64,000 nucleotides of DNA from Hoplostethus atlanticus (lineage: Eukaryota > Chordata > Actinopteri > Trachichthyiformes > Trachichthyidae): assembly GCA_034670405.1 (NCBI GenBank), contig JAXDDX010000011.1:4699501-4763500 (forward strand). Direction: 5' to 3'. The notes beneath the pieces were generated by a model. That model was given only the letters and a program-made list of their open reading frames with translations, was not told the DNA's origin and ran no database searches. A program made the position numbers and the translations under genes. The number at the start of each line of letters is the position of its first letter. Positions within the stretch are counted from its first letter, which is position 1. This document shows, one piece after another, positions 1 to 12,131 of this stretch.

Positions 1-99
1 AGACAGCAGAAAAAGGTTTTCTGTCTCCAAGCCAGGAGGTTTCTGGCAGGGGGATACAGCGGGAGAGGAGTGATCTGGGGAGACAGGACAGGTCACAGC

Positions 100-655
100 A
101 ACAGGTGAGCATGAGCCTAAAAATTTAACTGATAAACCTGACCAACACATACCATTAGGTGATTGTTTGAAAAATCTGAAATTTGAACATAGGAGTACTC
201 TGATACAATATGTAGATGATCTGTTGATTTGCTCACCAACAAAAGAAAGGGTGGAAAAAGCAACTGTAAATATGTTGATAATGTTTGGATTGGTCCAAAT
301 TTGAACCTGTCTCTCCCTACATGTTTATTTCAATTCTATGCAGTGTTGACACATGGAAAGGATCATGTGTCAAAAAGGGGGGACGGTGGAAGCTATAAAC
401 ACAGTGGTATACACAAGGCTTCTTAAATTACTCCCAACATTTTTTTTGTTTTAAAATGCATAATTTGTGCAAAAAACAATGTTGGTTAGAGGGCATCAGA
501 CACAGCAGGCTAGCCACCCAACACCAAACAAACCATTTCATCATTTAATGATTGATTATGTTATGTTAAGCCCATGTGAAGGCAAAAAGTATCGTCTGGT
601 CCTAGTTGACATGTTCTCTAAATGCATTGTTTTTCCCGCAGGTAAATCCGACCGT
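100..655 (+). pseudogene. Decayed endogenous retroelement pol remnant (reverse transcriptase and integrase pieces)
   Basis: Two short open stretches in different frames resemble retroviral-type Pol. Around 160-280 the reading contains a YVDD motif (209-220), the reverse-transcriptase active site of retroviruses and LTR elements. At 467-655 the reading resembles the start of an integrase core, with acidic residues in MIDYV and LVDMFSKC contexts. Only about 250 bases separate them and no RNase H is readable, so most of pol is deleted. No gag, env, primer-binding site or LTR pair was recognised. It may be an endogenous retrovirus or a gypsy-type element. It is non-functional. Confidence 0.6.
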
Positions 656-857
656 TGAGATCTATAGATTCACAGGTGATAGCAACCCTTCCGTCGCCCC
701 TGAGGGAGCGAGAACCTAGTACCTATGGGAGGTTTATTGACATCAAACGCTTCCTTGGAAGAACACATTACAGATTCAGTGGACTCACTACTATGTGAAG
801 ATAGTCCATAGGATGAACCATATGGGCTTAGTATAGAGCAAGGGGTTTTCAAAGTGT

Positions 858-1262
858 AAAACCCACCCAAAGTGCCGCAGGCTGAAAACCCACCTCTTCA
901 GGAAACACTACCCTGACCCTTCCTCTTAGCCCTGCCTATTTGTCGTCAATTATGTGTCTGAGCTCTTGTTTATTTGATACACTTATTTGTCTTAGCTCTT
1001 GCTTATTTGGTTCACTTATTTGTCTTAGCTCTTGTTTATTTGATTCTCTTATTTGTCTCATTTGTTTAAGATAAAGTAGGTTGCTAACTTATTGCACTCT
1101 TACCTTAACACTAGTTATGCTCTTAGTTGCTTGTTTAGGAAGGAAATGCACTTACGATTTCTGGTGACTAGTAGTTTTCTTGCCTACCTATGTTGAATGC
1201 ACTTATTGTAAGTCGCTTTGGATAAAAGCGTCTGCTAAATGACTGTAATGTAATGTAATGTA
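858..1262 (+). mobile_element. LINE 3' end (L2-like) inserted in the hAT terminal repeat
   Basis: The reading at about 878-925 resembles the C-terminus of fish L2-type reverse transcriptases (LKTHLFRKHY-like). The fragment ends at 1210-1262 with the fish LINE/SINE tail AAGTCGCTTTGGATAAAAGC followed by GTCTGCTAAATGACTG and TAATG repeats. The insert sits directly after the left hAT TIR. The subterminal GC-rich hAT sequence (TGAGCCTCCC) resumes just after it, near 1269. Between them is an AT-rich 3' UTR with TTATTTG repeats. Confidence 0.6.
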
Positions 1263-2610
1263 AGACAGTGAGCCTCCCTTCAGAGAACATCAAGTCACCG
1301 GGGCCTCCCCCATTTTAATAAAAGGCATAATAATAATAACAATAACAATCCACTCTGTTTTAAAATAAATGGTTGCAACCATAAAATATTTATTTTGAAC
1401 ACTCATAATAATACTCATAATCATAATACAATCTCCCACATTTTAATAGAAATCAATAAAAGTGGTTAATAATTAGTATATAGGTCAATGCCTATTTGTG
1501 CATGTTTCTGAAGTTAAAAAAAAGAAAAATTAACGTCACCTTTTAACAAACATGAAAATGTACACAACCAGGAGTTAAAGTGGGATTTGGCAGGTGGGGG
1601 AACCCTAAGATGCGGTGCAGCGGGGAAAAATGACTCACCTCATAATAATTATTGTTTATTTATTTAAGACACTTCACAATGAACCAGATAACTTCAACAA
1701 CACATAGTGCACACAGTGTTTCCCACAGAATTAGATTCTATTTGTGGTGGTAGCTGACCGGTTGGGGGGGCACCCACACACTTTCTTAAATTAATTATTA
1801 AATAATACTATATATATATAAGGTGCTCCACTGTAAATATTTAATTGCCAAGTACTTTGTGACAAATAACAATATATACAGCTCAATTGCTTCACGTTGT
1901 GTCAAACACATAACAAAATATATACAGGCACAGAAGAATAGAAATTAGGCTTTTCTGCCCTGCTTCTACTCTAGAGGACCATGGTGGTTCCCCACTGTTT
2001 TATATAGTACCAGGAAATGGTTCTTTAAGCTTGTACCATAGTTGAAGCATTTTTGGTGCTGTCAAGAACCCTTTAGAAAGGTTCTCTATAGCACCATGCT
2101 CAAAAGGTTATACGTAGGTGGAACACAAATCTGCTGCAGGACAAATTGGACAAAAATCTACAAATAAATATAAATGTCAGGTGGTCTACAAAGAAATGTT
2201 TTGTGATCCACAAATGAAAACACATTTCACATCTCACCGGAGATATGAAAGCATGGGAAGAGAGAGGGATAGGCCAGACTACTCTAGGGAGGGCTGCCAT
2301 TCAGATATAGACCTGGATCAGACTCCACATTACATGAAGATACTCTGCAGCAAAGGGCTCACAAATCCCTGCTTCAGTGGTTTCAACACTGTACATGGCA
2401 CGGACCAGGACCAGTGATTCCAATAGTGTTGCTGTATGTGTGTTAGTGTGTTATTGTGTGTGTGAGTATGTACTGTACATATATGAGAGACTTCTCTGGT
2501 AATATTTTAATATTAATCCATTTCTTTTCTTTTTTCCATATCTGATTTTTAATAAAAGGCCAATATCTACAAATGTGTCATTATAATTAATGCATTACTG
2601 CTGCCACTTA

Positions 2611-2958
<348 letters not shown>

Positions 2959-3238
2959 TCATTTCATATACATTCTGTATGAATTGGATATAAGAATTTT
3001 TGACAAAACCTTCAAATTCTCAAAATCTGAACTAACTGAAAGAGAACTGTAGGTGAGCCTACCTGTGTCTCCCCTCACCACATCCAAACATGCCCCTCCT
3101 CTTATTATTTTCCTGGGTCATCTTGTCTGAGCTCCTGCAGAGATCAAAGGTTGTTTTAACCTCTTGAATCTTAATAGTCAACCAAGATAGATGATACAAT
3201 ACAACACCTACCTGTTGCAACTCTCCTCGGCTGCAACC

Positions 3239-3599
3239 TCAACCCTCTTCCTTTTCATCCTTGACCTGACCTGGGTCTGGATCTGTCAGAATCTGCTTCT
3301 GACAGATGTCCATCATCTTAAAACAGGACTTGACACTGGAAGACAATGAATGAGTGAATCAGCCAACTTCATCCACCCACATAAGCACACAGCATCTTAG
3401 GACAGGCTTACTGGGAGCTGTGGTGGAAGATGTCCACTAGGTGGCCCATGCTGATAAATGGACGCTCCAGAACCTGACTGGGTGTTATTTGTGAGCTGGC
3501 GTCCAGCTGCAACATCTGCTTCAGCACATCTACAAACTTCCACCGGTCATTAAACTCAGCAATGTTACCTGCTGCCCTCGCATGACAGGGTAGGTTGAC
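3239..3599 (-). pseudogene. Captured HIPK-like protein kinase C-terminal exons (two)
   Basis: Two - strand exons join in phase: 3599-3412 (188 bp) and 3335-3239 (97 bp, ending TGA). The first reads as the end of a HIPK/DYRK-type kinase C-lobe: DRWKFVDVLKQMLQLD, ITPSQVLERPFI, MGHLVDIFHHSS. The second encodes KMMDICQKQILTD and a short acidic tail. Acceptor and donor signals are present at both exons. No catalytic loop, DFG segment or N-lobe lies upstream on this strand, so the kinase is incomplete. It sits in the hAT-like element, beside an exon from an unrelated gene family. Confidence 0.65.
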
Positions 3600-4202
3600 C
3601 TGGAAGTTGAATATGATGTTGTCTACAGTATAGAGAGTGCAGTGTTATAGGTGATATAAATGTTATTACATCGTTTTGTGTCCGGTTTTCCTCTTCTTTT
3701 TTTTTTAAAGTAACACCAAAGCACCTACAATGTAAAAGTTGCATTAACACATATGACTAAAGGTTAGGCAGCTAAGGTATGATGTAATTCACTACTTGAT
3801 CTATATTAGCTATGGCAATAGTTCTGATTGGTTAAACTATTACTATTTGATTCATAGGTTATATTTGTTAATGAAAAAATAAGTATGGCGGTATGACAGT
3901 GATCTGGGGGGATTTGAGGAAGTAGAGTAGAGGAGAGTTGAATATTATCTGAACAATATGTCGTGTTATAATTCTCGGTTATATTTTTGTCTAAAACTTT
4001 CTCTTTTGTGTGTGTGCCACTTTAGTAGTCATGAGACATTTTCTTTTATATGGCCATGTAGTTGTTTCCAAGATTTCAGAACATCCGGGGCTCAGCTCAG
4101 AGGCAGTTAGAGAACCATAGTAGGAGGGCCCAGTGTCATCCTCCTCTGGGAGAAAAATGTTACAATTTCAACAGCAAAATGCATCAATCTCCACTTTGTC
4201 CC

Positions 4203-4240
4203 CATTACATTACAGTCATTTAGCATTTAACAGTCATTAA
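4203..4240 (-). repeat. LINE/SINE tail fragment
   Basis: CATTACAGTCATTTAGCA is the reverse complement of the tail seen at 1210-1262 and in the SINEs at 32.2 and 35.7 kb. The rest of the motif is degraded. Confidence 0.45.
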
Positions 4241-4881
4241 AAAGTAAAAGAATGAAAGATGAGGGCCTGTGCATCTTATAGGGGAAGTGTCTGAACAGGA
4301 TGAAGTTAATTTCATGCCTCTATCTTATGTAATTGTGTACCTTTGCTCATTTAAGTGTATTTTCTGCATTTTTGTGCCATTTAAAAGCACTGAAGTCAAT
4401 TTTTTTTTTAAATGAATGCCTCTTAGAGGGGAAGTGTGATAATTTAACACATTTGAAACTGTCTACTTTCTAACTGTCCATGTTGTTAATTCTCTTTGTA
4501 TATATTTAAAAGTTTTATTTTACGATTATCTAACTCAACATTTTTGTACCTAATGAATGTATACGTTATAGTAAATGTGATAAAATGGTAAATGTACAAA
4601 TTTCCCAAGGTAAATCTGGTAAGTGTGCACATCCCGGAAGACGCTAGTCACAGTAGGCTTACAGTATCATAAATGTACACATTTACCAGTTTCCCACATT
4701 TACCGTAACATATACATGTGAAAAATGTTATTTTCTATATATTTATCCTTTTACTAAAGTTTATCTTGACCTCTCTTTTGCTGTAAAACCCAGAGCACCC
4801 TGTCAAAATGTAATAAAGTATAAAATGTGTTGATAAAATGCAGTAGAGCTGGTTGTGATTGGTCCCTGGTCTTCCTGTCAG

Positions 4882-5144
4882 GAGAGTGAGGCCCTGCCCT
4901 CCTGTCCTTCCACTCCTGAGAACATCCTGGGAGGTGGCCCTAGAGGGGACCAAGGAGAGCGGTCCTCCCTCAGGGCTGAGGTAGAGTCACGTCCACCTAG
5001 CTAGTCCAGACCTCAGCTGGCCTCTGACTGTACTAGTTTTGACCTCTGACCTTTGTCCCCTCCATCCATCTCTCTATAAGGGTCAGGAAAAGAGGAGGAG
5101 GGAGGTGGAGCAGGAGGAGAGCCTGAGGGCTCTCCAGGAGCAGG
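4882..5144 (+). other. Possible further captured exons, product unknown
   Basis: Segment 4882-4980 (99 bp) lies between an AG acceptor and GAG|GTAGAG and stays open, reading SEALPSCPSTPENILGGG. Segment 5081-5144 follows AG and reads an Arg/Glu-rich coiled-coil-like stretch (EKRRREVEQEESLRALQEQ). The two join in phase 0 across a 100-bp intron-like gap. Both are richer in G+C than their surroundings. I do not recognise a family, and chance cannot be excluded. Confidence 0.3.
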
Positions 5145-5621
5145 GTTAGGGTTAGTGGTGTGCAATGCTGCTTCCCGACACCATGCATAAGGGCTGACCT
5201 GTTAAGCAAAGTTTAGAACGCGCTCTGGGAAAAATACACATTGTTCACTCTTTTTAACCCTACCATGGACGGCCTACATAGCCTTCTCTACCTTAATAAG
5301 TGAGTCTGCGTCTTGGCTGCACACAGACGGTGGATGCGGGGCTGTGCTGATGACAGGAACAAGTGCAGGTCGCCCTGCACCTGCAGCCTCGACCAGTACT
5401 TGCTTTTAATCAGATGTTTCATTTCAAAATAATTTGACATGTCCGCTGTCAGGATTATTAAAATCAATGTTAAATTCGATTTTATTCTTTTCCAGAGAGC
5501 ATAAATAATTTTATTTTAGACAAAATATTTCCCCGTTTTTTTTTTTTCGAGCCTCCCCTGAAACTCTTTGGCGCCCCCCAGGGGAGGCGCGCCTCACACT
5601 TTGAAAACCCCTGGTATAGAG

Positions 5622-6118
5622 TACCAATCATGAGAGACTGTTTCCAAATAAACTATAAAGATTGTAGTTAGCTGACATTCAGAGAGAGAGCAAAGAGAGA
5701 TTTTGACTTTCTGTGGGACCTGTCTTTCTCTCTCCAATATATCTGTATACAATATATTTTTATACTTCAACCTGTCAGTGGTTTGTGTGTTATTTCAAGA
5801 GTTCTGAGTGCTTACAGGCAATTTCCACGACACCACACAAACAGCAGTTAATACTGGGGATGTGATACAATAGCGGGTCATGCAGAGAATACGTTTTCAA
5901 AGTGATTAAATCATTTGATTTAATCATGCTAATGCTATCCAAGCCGACCAAAAACACCAAAGTAAACAAAAAACATTAAATTGCAAAAAAGTGGCTTGAG
6001 TTATAGCTGCAAACAGAACAAACACCTGTAGCTTCTCACCAACTGAAGCTAAGGTTAGCTGCTATCTCACTAGCAAGGCCCACTCTGAAGATAACATTAG
6101 CTAGTTATTTTTAGCCTA
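5622..6118. other. Unassigned non-coding stretch
   Basis: AT-rich sequence next to the hAT target duplication. I see no coding exon, RNA gene or known repeat end in it. Confidence 0.5.
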
Positions 6119-6295
6119 TACCACAAAGATCCACAAAACAAGCCACAAAGAAACACCATAAACTATGCAAACTACTATAAAGAACCACATAGCGTACAAC
6201 AAAGATCCACAAACTACCACAGAGTACTACAAATAACCATCACAAAATGCCACAAAGACGCTAAAGTACCATAGAGAACCACAAAGTACAGCAAA
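6119..6295. repeat. Degenerate tandem repeat (CCACAAAGATCCACAAA-type)
   Basis: Units of roughly 10-25 bases built on CCACAAA, CTACCA and AAGAACCACA recur irregularly. It looks like an old minisatellite. There are no open frames of interest. Confidence 0.5.
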
Positions 6296-8760
6296 ATGTC
6301 TGTCTACCTGTCTGCCTTTGCCTCTTGTACATACTGTTATCACAAATGTTGACCGTGGTGGCTTTGTATTTTTGAGACATTAAATGACGCTGACACATTT
6401 GGATATTACTTTGACTACTACTATTCTTTATAATAATGGCAAAACATTTTGACAAAATGAGTTTGTTCAGATATTATATCATTGTTGAGTTAAGCCTATC
6501 CCAACCTTCCCTGGAGCAAAATGATGACCCCTTGTCAGAGAGTGTAGCGTCAACCTCAACAGTTTAACACATCTGTCCAATAGGGGGTGCTGTTTAATAT
6601 GTATCAGACAAATATTAATTTGTTGGTTTGTTAACTATTTCTTTCTGGCTGTTGCTCCATCATCTTTACATTTGCAGGGTGAAGGGTCAAAAGACGAAAA
6701 ATGAGAATGTCCTCTATGCCCAGCGTCATCTATTCAATGTTGTGGATGAAAAGTAATTGTTGCACGAGGATTTATGTCCATCTCAGGAAGACCGCTACAG
6801 ACATGGGTTACTAATATTTCCTGTCTACGTCTCTGTCTGTCACAGACCCCGGTACTGTGGCGAGCCCGCCACATTGGGTCTGTCGTTATCATGTTAAATA
6901 CAGTTTCAACTTACATTTGTCTTGCGTGAATTGAAAGGGAATTAACTCATTCCTTCAATCAGGGGTATATTTTCATACTCAGGTTTGGTTTTCGATGATG
7001 GTGATCTCTGTTACTGAGAAACAAATTAGTAGAATCAGTAAATTAACCTTATGCATCATTGCTCAGCAACTGCAACTGCTTCCACCATGGTCACCGCCCA
7101 GCCTGTCCTCACCTCGGACCTCCCCAACTCAGTGGCCATCACTCAAAAACTGTCTGGTCAAGGCAAAGTCAGCACCCAGTTTGAGGACAAAAGAGCCATG
7201 GCGCAGGCTGACGCCAACAGGCCCAGGCCAACAGGCCCACGCCAATAGGCCCACGTTGCTGGTCAACTGGTCCTCCACTGTGGGACAACCCTGCCACTTG
7301 ATCATAGTTCAAGGACCCTGGCCTCGTTCTACTTTGCTGAGCTAAAACCAGACTCATCCATCGTATCACAACCATTACAATGTATTATGTCTTGAAAAAA
7401 TGTAAAAAATGTAATGAACAAATGTAATGAAAATGGCTTACATTAAATGCGAATACATTTAATGGGGCCCTATTACAGGAATGTCATTGTTACTCCATTT
7501 ATATATATATATGTGTGTGTGATCAAATATGTTTAATAAATACATTGTTCAAATTTGATGTTGTTTGAGTGGGTACATTTTTTTTTTTTTTTAAACCCAT
7601 CATTTTTAATAGGCAGTTCTGGACTAACTCCACTAAGCCAATAAGAACATTATTATTATTATTATTATTATTATTCGAAATAACATGGGCCCTGTAACAA
7701 AAGTAGTTTGATGGTGGAGGATTGCACGTTCTTGCTGGAGAAGAAAACAATTGACGTTTTAATTGAAGACAAAAATAACTGCAATAACTGCCAAACAATA
7801 TATATTTAATGAAATACATCACTTTTACCATCAGCTGCTGAGATGGTTTCCATGCTCACATCTCACCAACATCGATCGATATCAGAAACATTTCGTTGGG
7901 TCGTTCATGTGCGCACTATTCATAATTACGATATTTCCTGTGGCACTGAAGGTAGCATAACATCTCCATCCCTGTAAAAGAGCTGGCTCGTTGATGGCCA
8001 ACAGCAGGGTCAGGTGACATACACCACTGTAGCACTGTGCTAAGCCCCCATAGGTTTGTGATGCTACCAAGCTATGGAGCTACAACAGTGACTTTAAATT
8101 TTGGCATAGAAAAAAAAATGTATCATTGAAAACAAAACCTGAACTGAACAAGGAAACATCGGCACTGAAATGGCACTGAAAAAAGTTCCACTGAAAAATA
8201 AAGTTTTACACACTTGAAATAAAGCCTTTGTAATTCCAGTTTGAATACTTGTGAGACATTTTTTGAATGCTTGTAACTTGATGTTTGCATTAGTCTGATT
8301 ACACCCTCACCCAGGCGACCCAGCTGAGACAGATCCCACTGGTAAAATCCTGCTTTAACTAGAGCCATCTGAAAGCTATAAACTAATATGGTATCAATTA
8401 AATTATTGAGAGATAAGTATGTACGCTTGGGCGAGGGACACCATGTATGAATGGAATGAGAACAGCTAATGGTCAAATGTTAGCCCGCTTTACTTTTCCT
8501 CCCTAGAATTGTCTAGTATCAGTTTGTCAGATAGTAAATGACTGAATATCTGCTGCTGACAAATTCTTACAATGCATTTCACACAACTTTTACCAAGGAA
8601 GGTAATACAATTTAAAGTTTCATTACCAGACCTCACTTGTGTTCAGCCAATGACAGCAGTTTTAGTATGAAAGACTGTATATGATTGGCTTGAATTTTGG
8701 GCAGAGGGCAGATAATTGGTCAAGAGCATATGGCCTTGCCCCAGGCTCCACTAGTTTACA
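6296..8760. other. Gene-poor stretch with simple repeats
   Basis: I recognise no gene here. It contains a short palindromic GC-rich spot (about 6845-6890, GTGGCGAGCCCGCCAC), an open stretch at 7051-7345 with a local GGCCCACGCCAATA-type repeat and no known domain, an (ATT)n microsatellite at 7649-7675 and a short AT/GT run at 7501-7520. Short frames at 7882-8476 show no domain and are treated as chance. Confidence 0.5.
7649..7675. repeat. (ATT)n microsatellite
   Basis: Nine uninterrupted ATT units. Confidence 0.9.
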
Positions 8761-8779
8761 CTAGTTATATAATGTACAG

Positions 8780-9049
8780 ATGACAAAACCTAGAAGTTAT
8801 AAACTGTTCCCCAACACTGACAGAAGTACCAGGAAGAGAGCTGTGAAAGAGAGCAGAGAGCAGAGCTGTGAAAATGAACTGCTTCAACAAGCACTCCATG
8901 CCAACGCTGAAGGATACTTTGCCTCCCAGTCAAATGAAGAGCCATCCAGCAGCTCTGACAACTACATGGTACTAGGTGTGCTGGGAGAGGGCGTCTTTGA
9001 GTGACACCAATGAAAGGATGGCTGTAAAGGTCCTTAAAAGAAACAGATA
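8780..9049 (+). pseudogene. HIPK-like protein kinase N-lobe fragment, frameshifted
   Basis: The open frame 8780-9001 ends in a glycine-rich loop-like segment, YMVLGVLGEGVF, then a stop. A few bases later another frame reads NERMAVKVLKRN, matching the ATP-anchoring lysine strand (AVKxLK). Together they resemble the start of the HIPK/DYRK kinase N-lobe with a frame break in the loop. Homology stops at 9050, where a MITE-like sequence begins. This fragment is outside the hAT element and on the opposite strand to the HIPK-like exons there. Fish genomes often hold many small HIPK-like copies, so it may be a dead member of such a family. Confidence 0.5.
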
Positions 9050-9264
9050 CACTGCCAGAAAAAGGGGTACGGAAGGGGTCTATTTGTGTACTTTAAGGCA
9101 CAGTTGCCATTAATGTACCCTCATAGGCTCATAATCATACCTCAAGGTACTAATTTGTACCTTTTTGGGTCTGAAAAGGTACATCTAAAGCCCGATTGGC
9201 AAAGGCTACATGTTTGTACCATTTATCTCACATCTAGAGGTACAATCAGTCTGGTACAGCAGTG
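9050..9264. mobile_element. MITE-like element with CACTGC/GCAGTG ends
   Basis: The left end reads CACTGCCAGAAAAAGGGGTA, the right end GGTACAGCAGTG; the outer bases are inverted. GTAC and its reverse recur inside. No coding capacity and no clear target duplication. It interrupts the kinase fragment to its left. Confidence 0.45.
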
Positions 9265-9462
9265 AATATGCATACTAGACTATTGAAATAAATACTAATA
9301 GGCCTATTAAAATATGGGGACCAGTAAATGAGGAAAAAAAGAGAAAGGAGGTGATGAGAACATCAACGTGAAAAGAATGGAATACTGACAGGGACCTCTC
9401 TAGACCTTACTTCTTCCAAGCAAACAGCTCTATAAAAACAAAAAGAAATTGGTAATTGCAAG

Positions 9463-9749
9463 CATAGGCGCCGATTTATGTTTTTGCCAGTGGGTGCTCA
9501 AATTAAGTGAATACCACCAAGGTGAAGATTATCACAAAATCACTTTTATTGCACTTGCTTTAGTAATTACCGTGGTGCAGGCAACCGTCATCTGTCGGAC
9601 GTAGACACACCGAAACGAAATGCAACACTGCTCTGCTACAGATTCATCACTGGTGGTGGATCCTCACTTTGACTGTCTTTACACTCGGTATCTCTCTAGG
9701 TTTTTTTAATTACAAATTCGTCGATTTTTACCCCATCATCACCCGTGTT
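9463..9749 (+). mobile_element. Truncated copy of an unclassified repeat (same family as 38754-39380)
   Basis: CATAGGCGCCGATTTATG begins about 285 bases that match, in reverse, the right half of the element at 38754-39380. It ends at CACCCGTGT, exactly where the next element starts, which suggests truncation by that insertion. Confidence 0.65.
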
Positions 9750-10323
9750 CAGTGGCGGCCGGTGATTGGCTGACTAAGTGGGGCGGGTCATGACAGACAC
9801 GGAGATCATAGAGTAACACTGTAGCCGACTCGAGTGCACAAACAGCAGGGCTTTGGTCTTTTAACTGCTACAGTTGTAGTGCTATTTTTTTTTTAGTGCC
9901 GGAGTGCAGTCAATCAAATATGACTCATCACGTCTCTGTGCTCTCTTGTGCCATCTACTGACCATGACTACAATGTTCGTTTGAATGGGGTTAAATGAGA
10001 ATGGCCAGGGCGTTCTGCCCAGCGCCCCAAATGCTATCATAGACCTCAAGCTAAAGTGCAGTCCTTCCAACAACCGCTAGGTGGCAATGCATGTCAATGT
10101 AGTGTGTGAGGGACGTACGACTCGGCGCCCCAGAGCAACAGAGACGGTAATGAAGTCCGCAAACCAACCAAAGCCAATTATTCAACATACATGTATTGAC
10201 TAGAACACATTTATATGAATTATAAATACAATTATTAAATGTGTTCAGATAAAATAAAAAAAATGTCTCCATCCAATCAAGTGGGGCGCCGCCCCTAGCG
10301 TCCCTATGGACGAGCCGCCACTG
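9750..10323. mobile_element. Non-autonomous DNA element with CAGTGGCGGC inverted ends
   Basis: CAGTGGCGGC at 9750-9759 and GCCGCCACTG at 10314-10323 are perfect inverted 10-mers. The right-hand GC-rich block (about 10281-10313, GTGGGGCGCCGCCCCTAGCG) resembles a common fish MITE end. No coding capacity is seen. The family (hAT or other) is not certain. Confidence 0.55.
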
Positions 10324-12131
10324 ATTAATCTAATTTAAGAGACCTAAAGTTGAAGAGTCAGTGTATGCCGGGCAGAGAGCCTCCTCCTCACTCAATGAAA
10401 CCAGAGAGACAGAGAGAGGGTACGCTGGACCAGAATAGGAGGAGCCCTTTTTCGTCCTCCATGCAATGACACTGATTTTGATAATGGAGCAAGTGGTGCC
10501 TGCATCATTCACGAGGGGATGACATGTACCCCCAACACACACACACACACATTATTATTGACATCAAACCAATAGACATTGACAAATTCCCTTTATTGTA
10601 TATTAACACTGTTTATGGAGTGGTAGCTGAAGTGTGTAGTGTAACACCCCGTTATGACCGACCTAGGAGTTACCTGAGCATAACATAAAGAGACTCCCCT
10701 TTTCCCCACTCCCAAGGATGACCAGTGCCACAGCAGAATGCAGTCCAAACAATATGGTTTTATTCTTTACCAGAAATGGTAGCATAGGCGTCAGGGTAGG
10801 CACGGCCAACACAATAAACAAACAATCTATAATACAAACCACTAACTTACCTATCTTCAAAATGAAGAAAACAAAATACAGGGGTCTTACCTACCTACCT
10901 ACTTAGGATAAACATGAGAATAAATATCAAAATAAACAGCTTATTACCCTTCCCGCTACCAGAACTGCTTTTAGAGAAAATACTTACTATAATACTTACT
11001 AATATAATTACAATACGAACTATAATAGGCACAGAGATCCGAAAGCTAACTTCACTACTACACAATCCACAAACACAACACCGCACGGTCTGGTTGGGAG
11101 TCGGGAGAGAGAGAGAGTCCCATTGGCAGGTGTTCTTTTAAAGTGGGCGCCACCAGTCTCCCAGCCAATCACCAGCCGCCACCTGAAACTCAACAGACAA
11201 CAAAACAGAACAGCACCGCCCTCAGGCAGGGAGGGAAAACAACATAACAGAGGATACAATCACACTTACATACACATACATATGACTCAGGGGCATAACA
11301 CACCCCGCCCTCATAACTCGCTTTTATTACCATCTGTTTGGGTTTTCTGAATTTAAGGGTGGGGCCTTAAGTATTGTTATTATCTCCTGACTCTGTTCCA
11401 ATGTAATTCATAGCAAACTAAGAATTACTTTTCCTATATGTAAAGCTTATCACTTTATATTAGTAAGTGGTGGTTCCTCCACTTAGTAAGGTATAATGAA
11501 TTTGTGGGAGTTGACAAAATTCAGTGTGTTGTCACTTCATCGGAGATTGCCACTCAAAATTTGCAGGAATACTACACTATGTATAGCGAATACAATCACT
11601 TCAGGACATTACATTCCCACCTAACTACAAAAGAAATACAATATACCTATAAATAAATAAGACACACAATAAATAAAACAAATACCTAAATAAAAACATT
11701 AATAAATACAATTTGAAGTACACATTCTCTGTTCTAACTAATGTTTTTTAAATTGAGCTGGACTTGAATCCTTTTCCACTCCAGCATCTGACAATGGTTT
11801 AAGTTAGAAGTGGATACTTTGGGAACCAAACTGGAGTCCGGGGACCAGCAGGGGTCCTTTAGGTGGGGTGCAGGGGGTCCGCGGCCAAATGAGGAATAGT
11901 TCAACTAGCCAAGTTGCTGGCACAAGAGGTGTACGCCTAAGAATGTGTACAAATCCTCTTCTGTCATGTCGTGGCGCGTGCAGGTCTGTGAGGGAGGTCC
12001 GTCCTGCTGCGCGTGGAGGAGGTTTGCTAGCCCTGTATGGTTCTCCATCAGATGTTCCCACCTTACGCTGTGGGGTAGCCTGTCATTCAGAGCTGCCGCG
12101 CTGTGCTGGGTCCTCCCGTCAGGAACCGGGA
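10324..12131. other. Unassigned stretch upstream of the opsin
   Basis: No exon was recognised. It contains an (AC)n run at about 10538-10552 and a repeat-like block around 10630-11300 (GTAACACCCCG near the left, CATAACACACCCCGCC near the right) that may be a retroelement remnant but has no readable protein. Sequence from 11840 to 12131 becomes more G+C-rich and probably holds the opsin 5' UTR and promoter. Confidence 0.4.

Noticed and set aside
7051-7345. Open frame with GGCCCACGCCAATAG-type repeats
   Set aside because: No domain, no splice context and repeat-driven; not enough to call a gene.
8766-8772. TATATAA as a TATA box for the HIPK-like fragment
   Set aside because: It is only 14 bases before the ATG, too close for a TATA box serving that start.
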